Source: Mactra quadrangularis | Taxonomy: Eukaryota > Mollusca > Bivalvia > Venerida > Mactridae | Reading direction: 5' to 3' | Assembly (NCBI GenBank): GCA_025267735.1 | Contig: CM046307.1 | Coordinates: forward strand, 54,307,395-54,371,394 | Length of the DNA stretch: 64,000 bases | Part shown: positions 44,301 through 47,500 of the stretch, piece after piece | Layout of the letters: each line of letters begins with the position of its first letter | Position numbering within the stretch: position 1 is the first letter of the stretch | Notes under the pieces: model-generated | The model's input: only the letters and a program-made list of their open reading frames with translations | What the model was told of the DNA's origin: nothing | Database searches by the model: none | Program-made: the position numbers and the translations under genes

Positions 44301-46860
44301 AACATATGATCAACTTGTTGTGGCCTTATAGTAAATCATAAAATATATTGGTACAAATATGATCCTACAAGTACCATTTAGACCATTACCTTATCAATTG
44401 CCCTCCCCCTGTGAAGTTTAGATGAATCAAGTAACAAATGATGATGAATATGAAAGATGATTTATTGAGTTTATGAAATTATATCACAATATCTGGACGA
44501 TTGTAATTTCTCGATCATTTCACATTAAAGTGTTGGGTATCAATATTTATTTACTTCAGCAGAGAACTTAGACCATAGAAATGAACAAAACGTCCTTATT
44601 TCAAATATACGAGTATGTATGTTTTAATGTTTTTCCTCAAACTTTCTTTAAATGAATTTGTATGACACAAATATTTTATACAAGTGTGCTTTATTTTTCC
44701 CTCAAAGTTTCTTTAATGAACTTGTACGAAAGGAAAAAATATACGATAGTTATGGGGTAGAGATATAATACGACACTTACTCCCGTGCCTTCAAGTATGC
44801 AAGCATAGAGAAGTGGAATGGCCTCTTACGAATCGAGAGATCGTGGGTTCGAATCATAGTTCAGATCGCTTTTGTACAATGATTTGTATGTATATTTGTA
44901 CTTTTGACAAAAAAGTGTTGTCAATACTTTGTGAAATAGAAAAAGTTGTCGTGAAGAAGGCGAGATCATCCGTGAATGTAATTACAAAAATGTATAATGA
45001 TGATTTCAAAGTTAAAAGTTTGAAAGATACAGATTTGCACAAATTACACAATATTTTTATATGGTATTACATTTTTACTTATATAAAAATAACCGAAATT
45101 AGGAATGTATAAATTGTAAGTTTGTGATATATATTCTTAGTTTATTCCATCGGCCATTTTATTCTAGATAAATTTTGAATATTCATACATAAATTATAAC
45201 TATCGATACAATTATTTTATTTTGTGTATGAATCAATTTTGTAAACACATGACGTGTTTTTGTGCTTCTAATTTTGGACTCATCTTTTTTGGGGGAAACA
45301 CATAAGTCGGAAACATTATGGTACAGGTTCAAAGTATTTGATTCTTATGAAAACAAATTTAATTGTTCATTTACATCTATCGCTACATTTCAACTAATTT
45401 CATGAAAACTTGTTTTTTTATGTACGAAAATAGAAATTTCGACAAATATCCATTCGTCCCTATTTTTGGCAGTTATTTTCTTTTTTTGCTACATTGACGC
45501 GCCAAGTTAAAAATAATTACATATACGTTATACCTATTTTGAATATTTGTGTTCCTTGTTTTGTTTGACTCAGAACATTTACGAAATTTGAATTAAGATG
45601 AAGATTAAATAATGTATCATTTGGAAAATTCCTAAAACGGTATCGAAGCACATTTCATTAATATGCTTTTATCTGAATCACGATAACAATAGACTATATC
45701 CGGAATTTGAATACTTGCGTTTTCCCCTGCGCTTCTAACAAACTTCCATCGTCACAATAAAAATGTGTACAAAAACAATAGTATTTATAGTCCGTATTTC
45801 GTACTTTTCAGCAATAATGAGTATCAAATTTGTTTGTACAACTTGCCCACGGACGGAATACCACAAGAAGTTTAGTTCAAAATTAGGTCTATTGGTACAA
45901 TTGGTAAACAAGCATATTACAGAATAATACCATGCAACTTATTTTGAATAAAAATCAGACTTCATCCATAGGTATATGTTATAATTCTCAAAAAAAAGAA
46001 GAAAACATTTTAACAATTGAAACAGCTACAACAAAACATGACAAATAAACAAATCACTTATTTGAAACCTAAAGAGAACTGCTTGACCAATATTTTAATT
46101 ATGTATAATAACACATATGACTGACCTATCGAGATGCGTTTTGATTCGAATTAAGTTAACAACTGCCGGATTTTCTGCGTAAATAAATTTGACATAAACT
46201 ACAAATGTTAAAACGTGAATGTATAATAACAAATATGCATTTTAATAAATTATAAATAATGAATAACTATGGAAGATTATCCAGAACGTATAGTGTATTT
46301 ATTTTAACACTTTAAATTTGTTAGCGCTAAAAAATATATCATATACATACGTGATCTGTTTTAGATAAAGCTGGATGTCCTCTCTTCATATGTCTTAAAT
46401 GTTGTTCAAGTAATATCCATTCTCCACGTGTACTTAAATATAACACACGATCTCTATCAAAAGTGTCAGGCTTTATAACAAGATTCGAACCTGAGCCCAC
46501 AGAAGCCGTATCACAATTTGAATCGGTTTTATCCGACACACCGGACTCGACACCCGACGTTGACACAGTTTCATCACTATTTGCGGTACCTGATTTTTCT
46601 GACTTTTCATGGTGCTTCGTATGATGCTTGAGCCTTTTTGGTATGCTCGGGATGACGGGATGAACGTTGGTAGATGGAACTGTTCCTTCGCTTGCATTCT
46701 TTAAAGGATTTTTAAATATTCCAGGTTTGTTTCCAGCCATTCCAACCACTGTTGTCGGACCATTGTTGCTTGTACCTTTCGTCTCAGAATTCTCAGTGTT
46801 TGCTGATGTGATCTCGGCTATCACGTTTCCGTCAAAATCCTCAGAGTTTTTATTATCCAT
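2199..46860 (-). CDS. TRPN1: TRPN/NompC-type mechanosensory channel, 5' part (13 exons, about 621 residues)
   Basis: Spliced from minus-strand exons 46860-46351, 19841-19740, 16025-15927, 14298-14185, 12708-12604, 11739-11641, 9900-9799, 8920-8720, 7871-7773, 6890-6789, 5644-5543, 4274-4176 and 2327-2199. Every intron is GT-AG and every coding exon is a multiple of three in phase 0. The product has a hydrophilic N-terminus and then 13 ankyrin repeats. Order and wording follow the TRPN/NompC family closely: LPLHQACARSSGAVSVVQIL in repeat 3, HGAIPLFLAAEVGNVAVCKE in repeat 4 and a TLMHIAS repeat 8 are family-specific. NompC proteins have about 29 ankyrin repeats tethering a six-helix TRP pore to microtubules and act in touch, hearing and proprioception. 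The other repeats, linker and pore lie past the left edge. The open point is whether a small exon hides in the 26.5-kb intron 1. Confidence 0.93.
2383..2631 (-). mobile_element. tRNA-derived SINE, family A, near full length
   Basis: On minus it runs from a GGAGCATTGGTCCAGTGGTA head through GTTCCACTCCACCAATTTG and GATTTCAATGATCAG to the 3' end ACTTTAAACCGCACTTT. It lies in intron 12 of TRPN, 56 bp upstream of exon 13 in gene sense. The 64-codon plus frame here is spurious. Confidence 0.8.
3755..3866 (-). mobile_element. tRNA-derived SINE, family B
   Basis: On minus: GGACTGGTAATCATTGGATA, GCCAGCTACGCGTTGGTACG, then CTTGAGCAAGAAACTTTATC. It shares its order with 42656-42782 and 49022-49145. A 3' portion like family A (TTGAGCAAGAAACTTTATCC) follows a different tRNA-like head. 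Confidence 0.6.
4176..4274 (-). CDS. TRPN1: TRPN exon 12: ankyrin repeat 12 (residues 546-578)
   Basis: This 33-codon, phase 0 exon has a TTACAG acceptor and GTAATT donor. It starts NGETAMHIAARSGQLQMISA and ends DPTAFSK, an ordinary ankyrin repeat in register with its neighbours. Confidence 0.92.
4438..4502. repeat. Hairpin-forming inverted repeat
   Basis: GAGTTATGGAAGTT is matched by AACTTCCGTAACTC about 20 bp away, and the outer bases (AGGCC / AGCCTT) extend the arms imperfectly. Probably a small foldback element in TRPN intron 11. Confidence 0.45.
4916..5253. mobile_element. Inverted-repeat element, long form
   Basis: It starts CATTCGGAACACCTCGACC and ends GTCCGAGGAGTTCCGAATG, inverted repeats of about 17 bp. 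A short relative with the same ends and the same CTTTCATGWATGAATAA block is at 49325-49400. The target duplication is not clear. It lies in TRPN intron 11. Confidence 0.65.
5543..5644 (-). CDS. TRPN1: TRPN exon 11: ankyrin repeat 11 (residues 512-545)
   Basis: This 34-codon, phase 0 exon has an AATCAG acceptor and GTAAAT donor. It starts GQETPLHIAARTKDGEKCAD and ends NVNAMKE. The one-residue-longer ARTKDGEKCADMLLKSGA matches NompC repeat 11. Confidence 0.93.
6789..6890 (-). CDS. TRPN1: TRPN exon 10: ankyrin repeat 10 (residues 478-511)
   Basis: This 34-codon, phase 0 exon has a TTTTAG acceptor and GTAAGC donor. It starts DGYTALHLAVEYCKPQSVQL and ends VEAKGGK. The TALHLAVE and GGK ending fit NompC repeat 10. 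The plus-strand frame at 6770-7069 is its shadow. Confidence 0.93.
7773..7871 (-). CDS. TRPN1: TRPN exon 9: ankyrin repeat 9 (residues 445-477)
   Basis: This 33-codon, phase 0 exon has a TTTCAG acceptor and GTATGG donor. It starts DGALCLHAAAMGGHTSVVKA and ends GTPVDSRTK. Cys replaces the common Ser/Pro before LHAAA. It reads straight on from exon 8 in repeat register. Confidence 0.92.
8207..8675 (-). pseudogene. Decayed tandem duplicate of the 3' end of TRPN exon 8, split by a MITE
   Basis: Segments 8207-8295 and 8642-8675 together align with 8676-8790, which holds the end of exon 8, its donor and the first intron bases. The relic reads MKGVPLCTPY where exon 8 reads KKGVPLYMPN, and keeps a GTACC donor-like site at the matching place. 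Without the inserted element the duplicated unit is about 121 bp and abuts its parent. The 86-codon minus frame at 8189-8449 derives from this relic plus the transposon and is not a gene. Confidence 0.8.
8296..8641. mobile_element. MITE with about 28-bp terminal inverted repeats and TA target duplication
   Basis: The ends read AAGGTACTAGTTCGCAGATT on the left and, reverse-complemented, AAGGTACTCATTCACAGATT on the right. TA is duplicated at 8294-8295 and 8642-8643. The empty site can be reconstructed because the insertion sits in the duplicated exon fragment. It is 346 bp, without coding capacity. TA duplication suggests Tc1/mariner-type mobilisation. A partial relative lies at 29351-29435. 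Confidence 0.82.
8720..8920 (-). CDS. TRPN1: TRPN exon 8: ankyrin repeats 7 and 8 in one exon (residues 378-444)
   Basis: This 67-codon exon is twice the usual length and encodes two whole repeats: YDRSPVHIAAERGQTHIVDM and AGDTLMHIASTYGHPETALA, ending PLYMPNK. It has a TTGCAG acceptor and GTACTT donor, phase 0. It is the only two-repeat exon in the window, consistent with loss of an intron between repeats 7 and 8. Just downstream in gene sense, its 3' end and donor are repeated as a decayed partial duplicate interrupted by a small transposon (8207-8675). Confidence 0.94.
8942..9187 (-). mobile_element. tRNA-derived SINE, family A, near full length
   Basis: Same family as 2383-2631, with head GCAGTGGTCCGGTGGTACAT, body ATTTCTTTGAGCAAGAAATT and end TAGATTTTAAACCGCACTTT. 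It lies between TRPN exons 7 and 8. The frames at 9016-9386 read through it and are not genes. Confidence 0.8.
9610..9786 (+). repeat. Interspersed repeat family (GTCGCGGACG ... AGCGCTTTGA), copy 1
   Basis: TGTCGCGGACGTTAACATTC, CATGCGCAG and CTCTCAGCGCTTTGAA mark it. Related to 17518-17812 and 21392-21641. It adjoins TRPN exon 7. Confidence 0.6.
9799..9900 (-). CDS. TRPN1: TRPN exon 7: ankyrin repeat 6 (residues 344-377)
   Basis: This 34-codon, phase 0 exon has a TTTCAG acceptor and GTAAAT donor. It starts REGQSALHIAAFEGDEIMLK and ends SPYITDK. The E-G-Q-S/T-ALHIAA-EGDE pattern matches NompC repeat 6. Confidence 0.93.
9901..11640. other. TRPN intron 6: no coding features
   Basis: AT-rich with only the CAA microsatellite at 10600-10624. 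The short minus frame at 11082-11264 has no recognisable domain. Confidence 0.6.
10600..10624 (+). repeat. CAA trinucleotide microsatellite
   Basis: Seven to eight CAA units in TRPN intron 6. Confidence 0.8.
11641..11739 (-). CDS. TRPN1: TRPN exon 6: ankyrin repeat 5 (residues 311-343)
   Basis: This 33-codon, phase 0 exon has a TTTCAG acceptor and GTAAGA donor. It starts DNGDTALHIACRRKDMDLAK and ends GARVDLKN, a textbook repeat with TALHIAC first helix, AKILVDMGA second helix and an N/D-rich loop. Confidence 0.93.
12217..12511 (-). mobile_element. tRNA-derived SINE, family C, full length
   Basis: On minus: TCCCGGGTCGATAGCGCAAT, A-box TAGCGCAATTGGTAGCGCG, B-box GGTTCGAATTCC, a body with CTTCCATGAAAATTAG and TGGAAGGGTAGGTGAG, and a tail ending GGCGTTAAATCCAATGAATA. 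It lies in TRPN intron 5, about 92 bp from exon 5. Confidence 0.82.
12604..12708 (-). CDS. TRPN1: TRPN exon 5: ankyrin repeat 4 (residues 276-310)
   Basis: This 35-codon, phase 0 exon has a TTTCAG acceptor and GTAAGT donor. It reads HGAIPLFLAAEVGNVAVCKE and ends LLMQRT. IPLF replaces the usual TPLH, as is typical of NompC repeat 4. The longer frames read across this interval (12629-12835) are out of frame with it. Confidence 0.94.
12709..14184. other. TRPN intron 4: nothing recognised
   Basis: AT-rich. Short frames at 12848-13039 and 12972-13217 overlap on opposite strands and show no family motif. Confidence 0.6.
14185..14298 (-). CDS. TRPN1: TRPN exon 4: ankyrin repeat 3 (residues 238-275)
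   Basis: At 38 codons (114 bp) this exon is longer than most because of the insertion between helices seen in the third NompC repeat. It starts PNNELPLHQACARSSGAVSV and ends RLTHDK. The acceptor is TTTTAG and the donor GTAAAA. The LPLHQACARSSG stretch is the strongest single family marker in the window. Confidence 0.95.
14299..15926. other. TRPN intron 3: nothing recognised
   Basis: AT-rich. The 96-codon plus frame 15110-15400 and the frame 15703-15891 show no homology I can name. Confidence 0.6.
15927..16025 (-). CDS. TRPN1: TRPN exon 3: ankyrin repeat 2 (residues 205-237)
   Basis: This 33-codon, phase 0 exon has a TTTCAG acceptor and GTACGT donor. It begins DGRTALHYAASYAKDDIVK and ends LTLTGG. 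The TALHYAA first helix and IVKLLI second helix are canonical. The LTLTGG end is characteristic of NompC repeat 2. Confidence 0.94.
16059..16407. mobile_element. Possible hAT-like element
   Basis: The left end CAGGGATGTGGAAATC resembles the right end reverse-complemented, CAGAGGTGTTGAATTTC. Subterminal copies of GGACAAGT and ACTTGTCC occur inside. No target duplication was seen, so the borders are tentative. It lies in TRPN intron 2, 34 bp upstream of exon 3 in gene sense. Confidence 0.4.
17518..17812 (+). repeat. Interspersed repeat family, copy 2
   Basis: CCGCGGACGATTACATTTGG, GCATGCGCAG, GGGATAATTACTACT and end GACAGCGCTGTTAGCGCTTT. The minus frames here are spurious. Confidence 0.6.
18805..19150 (-). 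mobile_element. LINE 3' end (CR1/L2-like), 5'-truncated
   Basis: The minus strand encodes SFGNHSFSHAAQNLWNALL and, shortly after, KKKLKTQFL, the C-terminal signature of many non-LTR reverse-transcriptase ORFs. It ends with GCGCTATACAAATATGG followed by an ATAATAATG-type short repeat, a common CR1/L2-style 3' terminus. It directly adjoins the P-element fragment. Confidence 0.75.
19218..19619 (-). pseudogene. P-element/THAP9-type transposase fragment
   Basis: The frame is open from just after a stop near 19619 down to 19218. It reads FFISDVPHLLKTIRNCF, then ISWVHIVRLFEDH, a KHIDLN-F-MKVNLAAQIF block and RNMNKFFDILNVRSL. This order (D-V-P-H-L-L-K, ISW-HI, K-H-I, MKV-LAAQ, FD-LN) is the central RNase H-like part of P-element and THAP9 transposases. 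The THAP DNA-binding domain and C-terminal catalytic part are absent. The frame breaks at RNCS, next to a LINE 3' end. It lies in TRPN intron 2. Confidence 0.8.
19740..19841 (-). CDS. TRPN1: TRPN exon 2: ankyrin repeat 1 (residues 171-204)
   Basis: This 34-codon exon has a TTTTACAG acceptor and a GTAGGT donor, phase 0 at both ends. It reads DNGLTPLMIAVKENK, then a second helix with VERLIDLGVNLND. The TPLMIAV start and GVNLND turn fit an ankyrin repeat, and the wording matches the first NompC repeat. It lies about 26.5 kb from exon 1 and just upstream (gene sense) of a P-element transposase fragment in intron 2. Confidence 0.93.
19905..20152 (+). mobile_element. tRNA-derived SINE, family A, near full length
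   Basis: Head AGCAGTAGTTCAGTGATCGG, body TTGAGCAAGAAATT, then GTTGTTCCATTCCTCCCAAG and end AGACTTTAAAACACACTTTA. It lies 64 bp upstream of TRPN exon 2 in gene sense. Confidence 0.8.
20558..20650 (-). repeat. SINE 3' tail module without head
   Basis: On the plus strand: GTAAACGCCGTAGCAACACA, then TATATCACGGTTGTCAGCCA. The frame 20454-20648 crosses it by chance. Confidence 0.4.
21392..21641 (+). repeat. Interspersed repeat family, copy 3
   Basis: GTCGCGGACGATTACATTCG, GGGATAATTGCCACTGC and end GACAGCGCTATCGGCGCTTT. It is followed directly by a family A SINE. Confidence 0.6.
21664..21897 (+). mobile_element. tRNA-derived SINE, family A
   Basis: Head AGCGGAGTGGTCAAGTGATA, B-box GGGTTTGAACCCC, then TTGAGCAAGAAATTTTACAT and GTTGTTCCACTCCACCCAAG. 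The 3' end is lost near ACCATAC. Confidence 0.75.
21905..22005 (-). repeat. SINE 3' tail module without head
   Basis: On the plus strand: ATTAACGCCGTATAGCATCA, then ATAGGTCATATCACGGCAGT and CTGTTCCTGGAAATGC. This is the tail shared by SINE families C and D. Similar headless pieces lie at 20558-20650 and 24285-24360. Confidence 0.5.
22895..22982 (-). repeat. Solo terminal segment resembling a hAT element
   Basis: On minus it begins TAGGGATGTAGCAATACGG and carries repeated TATTGCAAT motifs. Similar TATTGCAAT clusters occur at 35385-35475. No partner terminus was found nearby. Confidence 0.35.
23794..23857. repeat. Hairpin-forming inverted repeat
   Basis: TTTAGCGGAAAACGGTCGTA on the left pairs with TACGACCGTTTTGCGCTAAA-type sequence on the right, around a loop of about 20 bp. 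There is one mismatch in about 19. It lies in TRPN intron 1. Confidence 0.65.
24285..24360 (-). repeat. SINE 3' tail module without head
   Basis: On the plus strand: TTATAGGTTATATCATGGCG, then CAGTCAACCTACTCACTG. It resembles 21905-22005. Confidence 0.4.
25702..25931. mobile_element. hAT-like non-autonomous element with perfect 8-bp target duplication
   Basis: The termini are TAGGGCTG on the left and CAGCCCTA on the right, flanked on both sides by TTATTTTC (25694-25701 and 25932-25939). At 230 bp it has no coding capacity. Subterminal motifs such as CGAGTATCCGAGTACTCG and GATTCGTGGTTCGATTCGTG are the clustered short repeats expected of transposase binding sites. Confidence 0.85.
26277..26320 (+). 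repeat. Poly-T / GTT low-complexity tract
   Basis: Alternating T8-T10 runs and GTTGTTGTT in TRPN intron 1. Confidence 0.8.
26576..26608 (+). repeat. G-tract facing a C-tract
   Basis: Runs of six and eleven G, then a run of nine C, separated by a few bases. They could form a hairpin or, on either strand, a G-quadruplex. The 74-codon frame across it (ETGGLGGGAYPPP) is low complexity. Confidence 0.75.
27310..27420 (-). mobile_element. LINE 3' untranslated end (CR1-like)
   Basis: The minus strand has GAGGGACCACAATGGAAATA, the same tail motif as near 40095-40125 next to a recognisable LINE ORF end. No coding sequence is visible. Confidence 0.5.
27512..27531 (+). repeat. AAT trinucleotide microsatellite
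   Basis: About six AAT units in an AT-rich intron stretch. Confidence 0.8.
27660..27830 (+). repeat. Interspersed repeat shared with 45230-45380
   Basis: Shared runs include ATTTTGTAAACA, TTCTAATTTTGRACTCA, ACACATAAGTCSGAAA and GATTCTTATGAAAACAAAT-type sequence. Family unknown. Confidence 0.6.
27914..28057. mobile_element. Foldback MITE with long inverted repeats
   Basis: Left ACGGAGCCCCTAAAGTG is perfectly inverted on the right (CACTTTAGGGGCTCCGT). The arms continue imperfectly for about 40 bp. It is flanked by T/TA, consistent with a TA target. The single-stranded form would fold into one hairpin. Confidence 0.8.
29137..29183 (+). repeat. GTTCT pentanucleotide microsatellite
   Basis: Nine or so GTTCT/GTTTT units directly after TTATTAATAAAATATAT. 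The context looks like the repetitive 3' tail of a non-LTR element. The coding-looking frames on both strands here are microsatellite translations (EQNRT repeats). Confidence 0.85.
29351..29435. repeat. Partial relative of the 8296-8641 MITE
   Basis: It shares the run GCACTAAAATTGYCATTAT followed by a similarly spaced CAGAAAAGTTGATRTTTAA stretch with the right half of the 8.3-kb element. Its own ends were not defined. Confidence 0.5.
29400..30474. other. Intron 1 stretch with a low-grade direct repeat
   Basis: About 30060-30180 (AACAAATAAGG ... GGCAAAATAAATTC ... AGGGATTTAAACC) resembles 30905-30965 (AACAAATAACC ... GGCAAAATAATTGC ... AGGGTTTAAAG). They flank a PIF/Harbinger family 2 MITE. 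The 100-codon frame 29754-30056 is unrecognised. Confidence 0.4.
30475..30850. mobile_element. PIF/Harbinger-like MITE, family 2, copy 1
   Basis: The left end GGCCATGCCATACCAGATTT with TTTGTTAAGCGTC nearby is inverted at the right end (GACGCTTAACAAAATTCC ... GGCATGGCC). TTA is duplicated on both sides (30472-30474, 30851-30853). It is 376 bp. A copy in the opposite orientation is at 51121-51545. Confidence 0.82.
31242..31315 (-). repeat. Solo terminal segment resembling a hAT element
   Basis: On minus: TTAGGGGTCGTAACGCGATA, then repeated GTATCG-type motifs, a known style of hAT subterminal region. There is no partner end or target duplication. Confidence 0.35.
31316..32377. other. Intron 1 stretch with overlapping unrecognised frames
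   Basis: A 102-codon plus frame (31549-31857) and a 76-codon minus frame (31473-31703) overlap. Neither has a signal peptide, repeat or motif I can place. The sequence is otherwise AT-rich. Confidence 0.4.
32378..32772 (+). repeat. ~385-bp interspersed repeat, copy 2
   Basis: Same start, end and both palindromes as copy 1. A probable imperfect target duplication flanks it (AAGGTTAT left, AAGGTAAT right). It lies about 430 bp before the 35-bp minisatellite. Confidence 0.85.
33205..34284 (+). repeat. 35-bp minisatellite, about 31 copies
   Basis: The unit has two halves: AATTCTAATAAAAAGAAAA then CTCTTGCATATCGTCT. Copies are head to tail with few substitutions (TATCG/TAACG, CTAAT/CTTAT) and one shortened unit near 34253. 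It is purine-rich on one strand. It lies in TRPN intron 1 between two copies of the 385-bp repeat. Confidence 0.95.
34400..36098. mobile_element. Element with long (about 130-bp) inverted arms, interrupted by a 385-bp repeat
   Basis: The left arm (34400-34486 plus 34871-34915) is inverted at 35973-36098. Shared blocks include TTGTGCAGAG, ATCGAGCG, ATTTGATCGTTA-type sequence and TACCTTTCCTTCCCCGAAA. The 1-kb interior has only short frames (34884-35087, 35388-35570) without recognisable domains. Confidence 0.65.
34487..34870 (+). repeat. ~385-bp interspersed repeat, copy 3
   Basis: Flanked by exact GGTCAAATCA at 34477-34486 and 34871-34880, a 10-bp target duplication that fixes the element ends. 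It interrupts the left arm of the inverted repeat 34400-36098. There are no terminal inverted repeats and no poly-A, so the transposition mechanism is unclear. Confidence 0.88.
36292..36749. mobile_element. MITE with 17-bp inverted repeats and TA target duplication
   Basis: Left ACAGGGATTTGTAACGA and right TCGTTACAAATCCCTGT are exact inverses. TA is duplicated at 36290-36291 and 36750-36751. The 458-bp interior has no open frame of note. Confidence 0.85.
37321..37526 (+). mobile_element. tRNA-derived SINE, family A, left part (split by LINE)
   Basis: Head GGAACAATGGTTAAGTGGTA, body TTGAGTAAGAAATTTACC and GTTGTTCCACTCCACATAGG, running to GTCGGCTGAACAT. The 3' end (GGCTTCAAACCGCACTTTAA) resumes at about 38144-38185 after the LINE fragment. 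Confidence 0.75.
37527..38143 (-). mobile_element. LINE 3' end fragment, ORF C-terminus with zinc-knuckle-like motif
   Basis: From about 38143 to 37858 the minus strand reads IESGRWVKPIRTSVNERECF, then C-x2-C, LEDEFHFILECKIYVNLRKQ. This is the conserved E-GR, ER-C-C, EDE-HF--C--Y--LR terminal block found in many animal non-LTR retrotransposons. It is 5'-truncated. Its insertion splits a tRNA-derived SINE: 37321-37526 is the left part and about 38144-38185 the right part. The first residues of the 105-codon frame come from the SINE. Confidence 0.75.
38692..38962 (+). mobile_element. tRNA-derived SINE, family C
   Basis: Plus orientation: TAGTTGGTAGCGCGCCGGG, B-box GGTTCGAATCCC, CTTCCATGAAAATTTGACAA and tail ACGGCGTTAAATCTAGTAAA with a poly-A end. 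The long minus frame 38476-38940 reads through it and is spurious. Confidence 0.82.
39487..39735 (-). mobile_element. LINE fragment, C-terminus downstream of an RNase H-type domain
   Basis: It reads RIGPTRLTHSYLLKKEEAPK, then C-x8-NVKHVLLDCKDLKYTR and LFESVPSYAILNFLKEI. The TRLTHSYLL, C, VKH-LLDC pattern marks the C-terminus of I/Nimbus-like LINE ORF2 proteins. It is a different lineage from the 37.9-kb fragment. It is open for 82 codons but only a stub. Confidence 0.75.
40080..40420 (-). mobile_element. LINE 3' end (CR1-like) with RT-ORF C-terminus and 3' tail
   Basis: The minus strand reads ISDIGRSLWNDLPQNIRDIK, then NFKVKTKQYIL, the LWN-LP ... FK--K signature of LINE ORF C-termini. Its 3' UTR contains AAGGACCACAACGGAAATAA, shared with 27310-27420. 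The plus-strand frame 40255-40527 is a shadow. Confidence 0.75.
40926..42030 (+). pseudogene. C1q-domain gene copy 1 (two exons; exon 1 has an internal stop)
   Basis: Exon 1 (40926-41095) starts MFSTRRISLCVLLVLVSSFG, a signal peptide, then NDCATKDEM and a TAA (41022-41024) where the sister copy at 58001 has a Lys codon. Homology to the sister coiled coil (KLEEIV) continues past the stop, with small deletions, to a GTAAGT donor. Exon 2 contains the open frame 41593-42030: QPVALTATI, then VGASYHNQHGIFTVPISGLY, the C1q signature region, through SQTIVLQL. It stops at SYQQF, where family members usually continue with a few residues such as SGF. C1qDC proteins are secreted pattern-recognition or carbohydrate-binding proteins. 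The exon junction frame cannot be reconciled, so a pseudogene is likely. It lies inside TRPN intron 1 on the other strand. Confidence 0.72.
41593..42030 (+). CDS. C1q domain exon of copy 1
   Basis: An open frame of 145 codons. The domain runs from about residue 23 to the end and carries IVFLDVITNVGASYHNQHG and FTVPISGLYLVS, the beta-strand signature of the C1q/TNF fold. A TTTTAG acceptor lies at 41566-41571. After it, TGA and TAG occur in the same frame before the domain. The TAG at 41584-41586 may itself be the acceptor, because the sister copy has TAG at the same place. Confidence 0.78.
   Translation: MQLMNQLVYVVGKGHTRKRQVEQPVALTATINKMYVDHVGVGQTIVFLDVITNVGASYHNQHGIFTVPISGLYLVSTTLVTGQGSLIAARIVVNGHGVVRLHKKGTGTDYDSRPTSQTIVLQLTQGIHNVTHNNCTKCLLSYQQF
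42656..42782 (+). mobile_element. tRNA-derived SINE, family B
   Basis: ATGGCCGAACGGTTACGATG head with TTGGATCATTGGATAGCCAG, a B-box like TTCGAATCC, then CTTGAGCAAGAAACTTTATC. The 67-codon frame here is spurious. Confidence 0.65.
43425..43637 (+). mobile_element. tRNA-derived SINE, family A
   Basis: Head AGGAGCAGTGGTCCAGTAGG, then GTTGTTCCACTCCATCCAGG and end GCAGACTTCAAACCGCTCT. It has an internal deletion of the GATTTCAATGATTAGAGG segment. Confidence 0.75.
43950..44015 (-). repeat. SINE family C head remnant
   Basis: On minus: CCAGGGTCGGTAACTTAGTT, then TAGCGCGCTTTG, resembling the family C tRNA head with a degraded B-box. The tail is missing. Confidence 0.45.
44104..44325. mobile_element. 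PIF/Harbinger-like (Tourist-type) MITE, family 1, copy 1
   Basis: Termini are GGCCACAACAAATTGATCAT on the left and its near-exact inverse on the right. TTA is duplicated at 44101-44103 and 44326-44328. It is 222 bp with no coding capacity. The second copy is at 50096-50313. Confidence 0.85.
44808..44880 (+). repeat. tRNA-like SINE head remnant
   Basis: GTGGAATGGCCTCTTACGAA followed by a clear B-box GGGTTCGAATC. A similar head with GGGTTCGATTC is at 55527-55620. No tail is assigned. Confidence 0.4.
45230..45380 (+). repeat. Interspersed repeat shared with 27660-27830
   Basis: Same order of shared blocks, including TTTTTTGGGGGAAACACATA, against a G-rich run in the other copy. No ends defined. 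Confidence 0.6.
46351..46860 (-). CDS. TRPN1: TRPN exon 1: start codon and N-terminal cytoplasmic region (residues 1-170)
   Basis: The start is the ATG at 46860-46858, the first in this frame after an in-frame TGA at 46902-46900. Its context (A at -3, G at +4) suits animal initiation. Residues 1 to about 130 are Ser/Thr/Asn/Gly-rich and probably disordered, with a basic His/Lys patch near residues 75-87. The last 30 or so residues (RDRVLYLSTRGEWILLEQHL, then KTDH) match the helical segment that precedes repeat 1 in NompC proteins. The exon ends in phase 0 at a GTATGT donor (46350-46345). The opposite-strand frame at 46667-46957 is a shadow. Confidence 0.9.
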
Positions 46861-47500
46861 TGTAAATTGCAAGTACACAAACAAGAAACATTTTGTTGAT
46901 CACATTAATTCCAAACGCCTTAAACTTACGATTTTTTATCAATTTCTTTTTCACTGATTTCACTAAATTCGATCGTTGCCAAAACTTTTGCCTGTTAATT
47001 TTTTACAAAGAAAACAAAAAAATTCCGGTTGTTTTTACACACGGTAGAGTCATTTATAATAGTGAATATAAACAAATAATAGAGATAATCATACAATCTA
47101 ACGAATTCGAAATGATAAAATCCGCATCGTCATCCTTAACTCTATTTGTTTAACTTATTGCTAAATTTAATAAACACGTTCGAAGTCTAGCATTATTTTG
47201 CAAATGTAGCTATGCACGCACTGGTAACTGTTTATGCCTACACGCAAACATTCAGAAATTATTGAAAAATCACGACAAACACGTGTGTTGGCATTCTCAC
47301 TTCTATTTGTTGATACCAAAACGTCACATCGATGTCGCTTGTCTATGATCACAGCGGCAATAAAACACGATGCACACGAGTGACAGTTCAGACGCTGACT
47401 TTCACTGGCAACTAAACATTGATGATAGTTTCTTCACATAGACGAAGGCATTATCATTAAAAAAGGATTGAGACGCTGTATATTGGTAGACCTGGGTCTT
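46861..47500 (-). promoter_or_regulatory. Presumed 5' UTR and promoter region of TRPN
   Basis: Upstream of the TRPN start codon there is an in-frame stop at 46902-46900 and AT-rich unique sequence without recognised repeats. No TATA box or initiator could be assigned with confidence. An untranslated first exon further upstream is possible. Confidence 0.4.

Noticed and set aside
46667..47153. Plus-strand frames opposite TRPN exon 1
   Set aside because: They are shadows of exon 1 and of its AT-rich upstream region, without family motifs.
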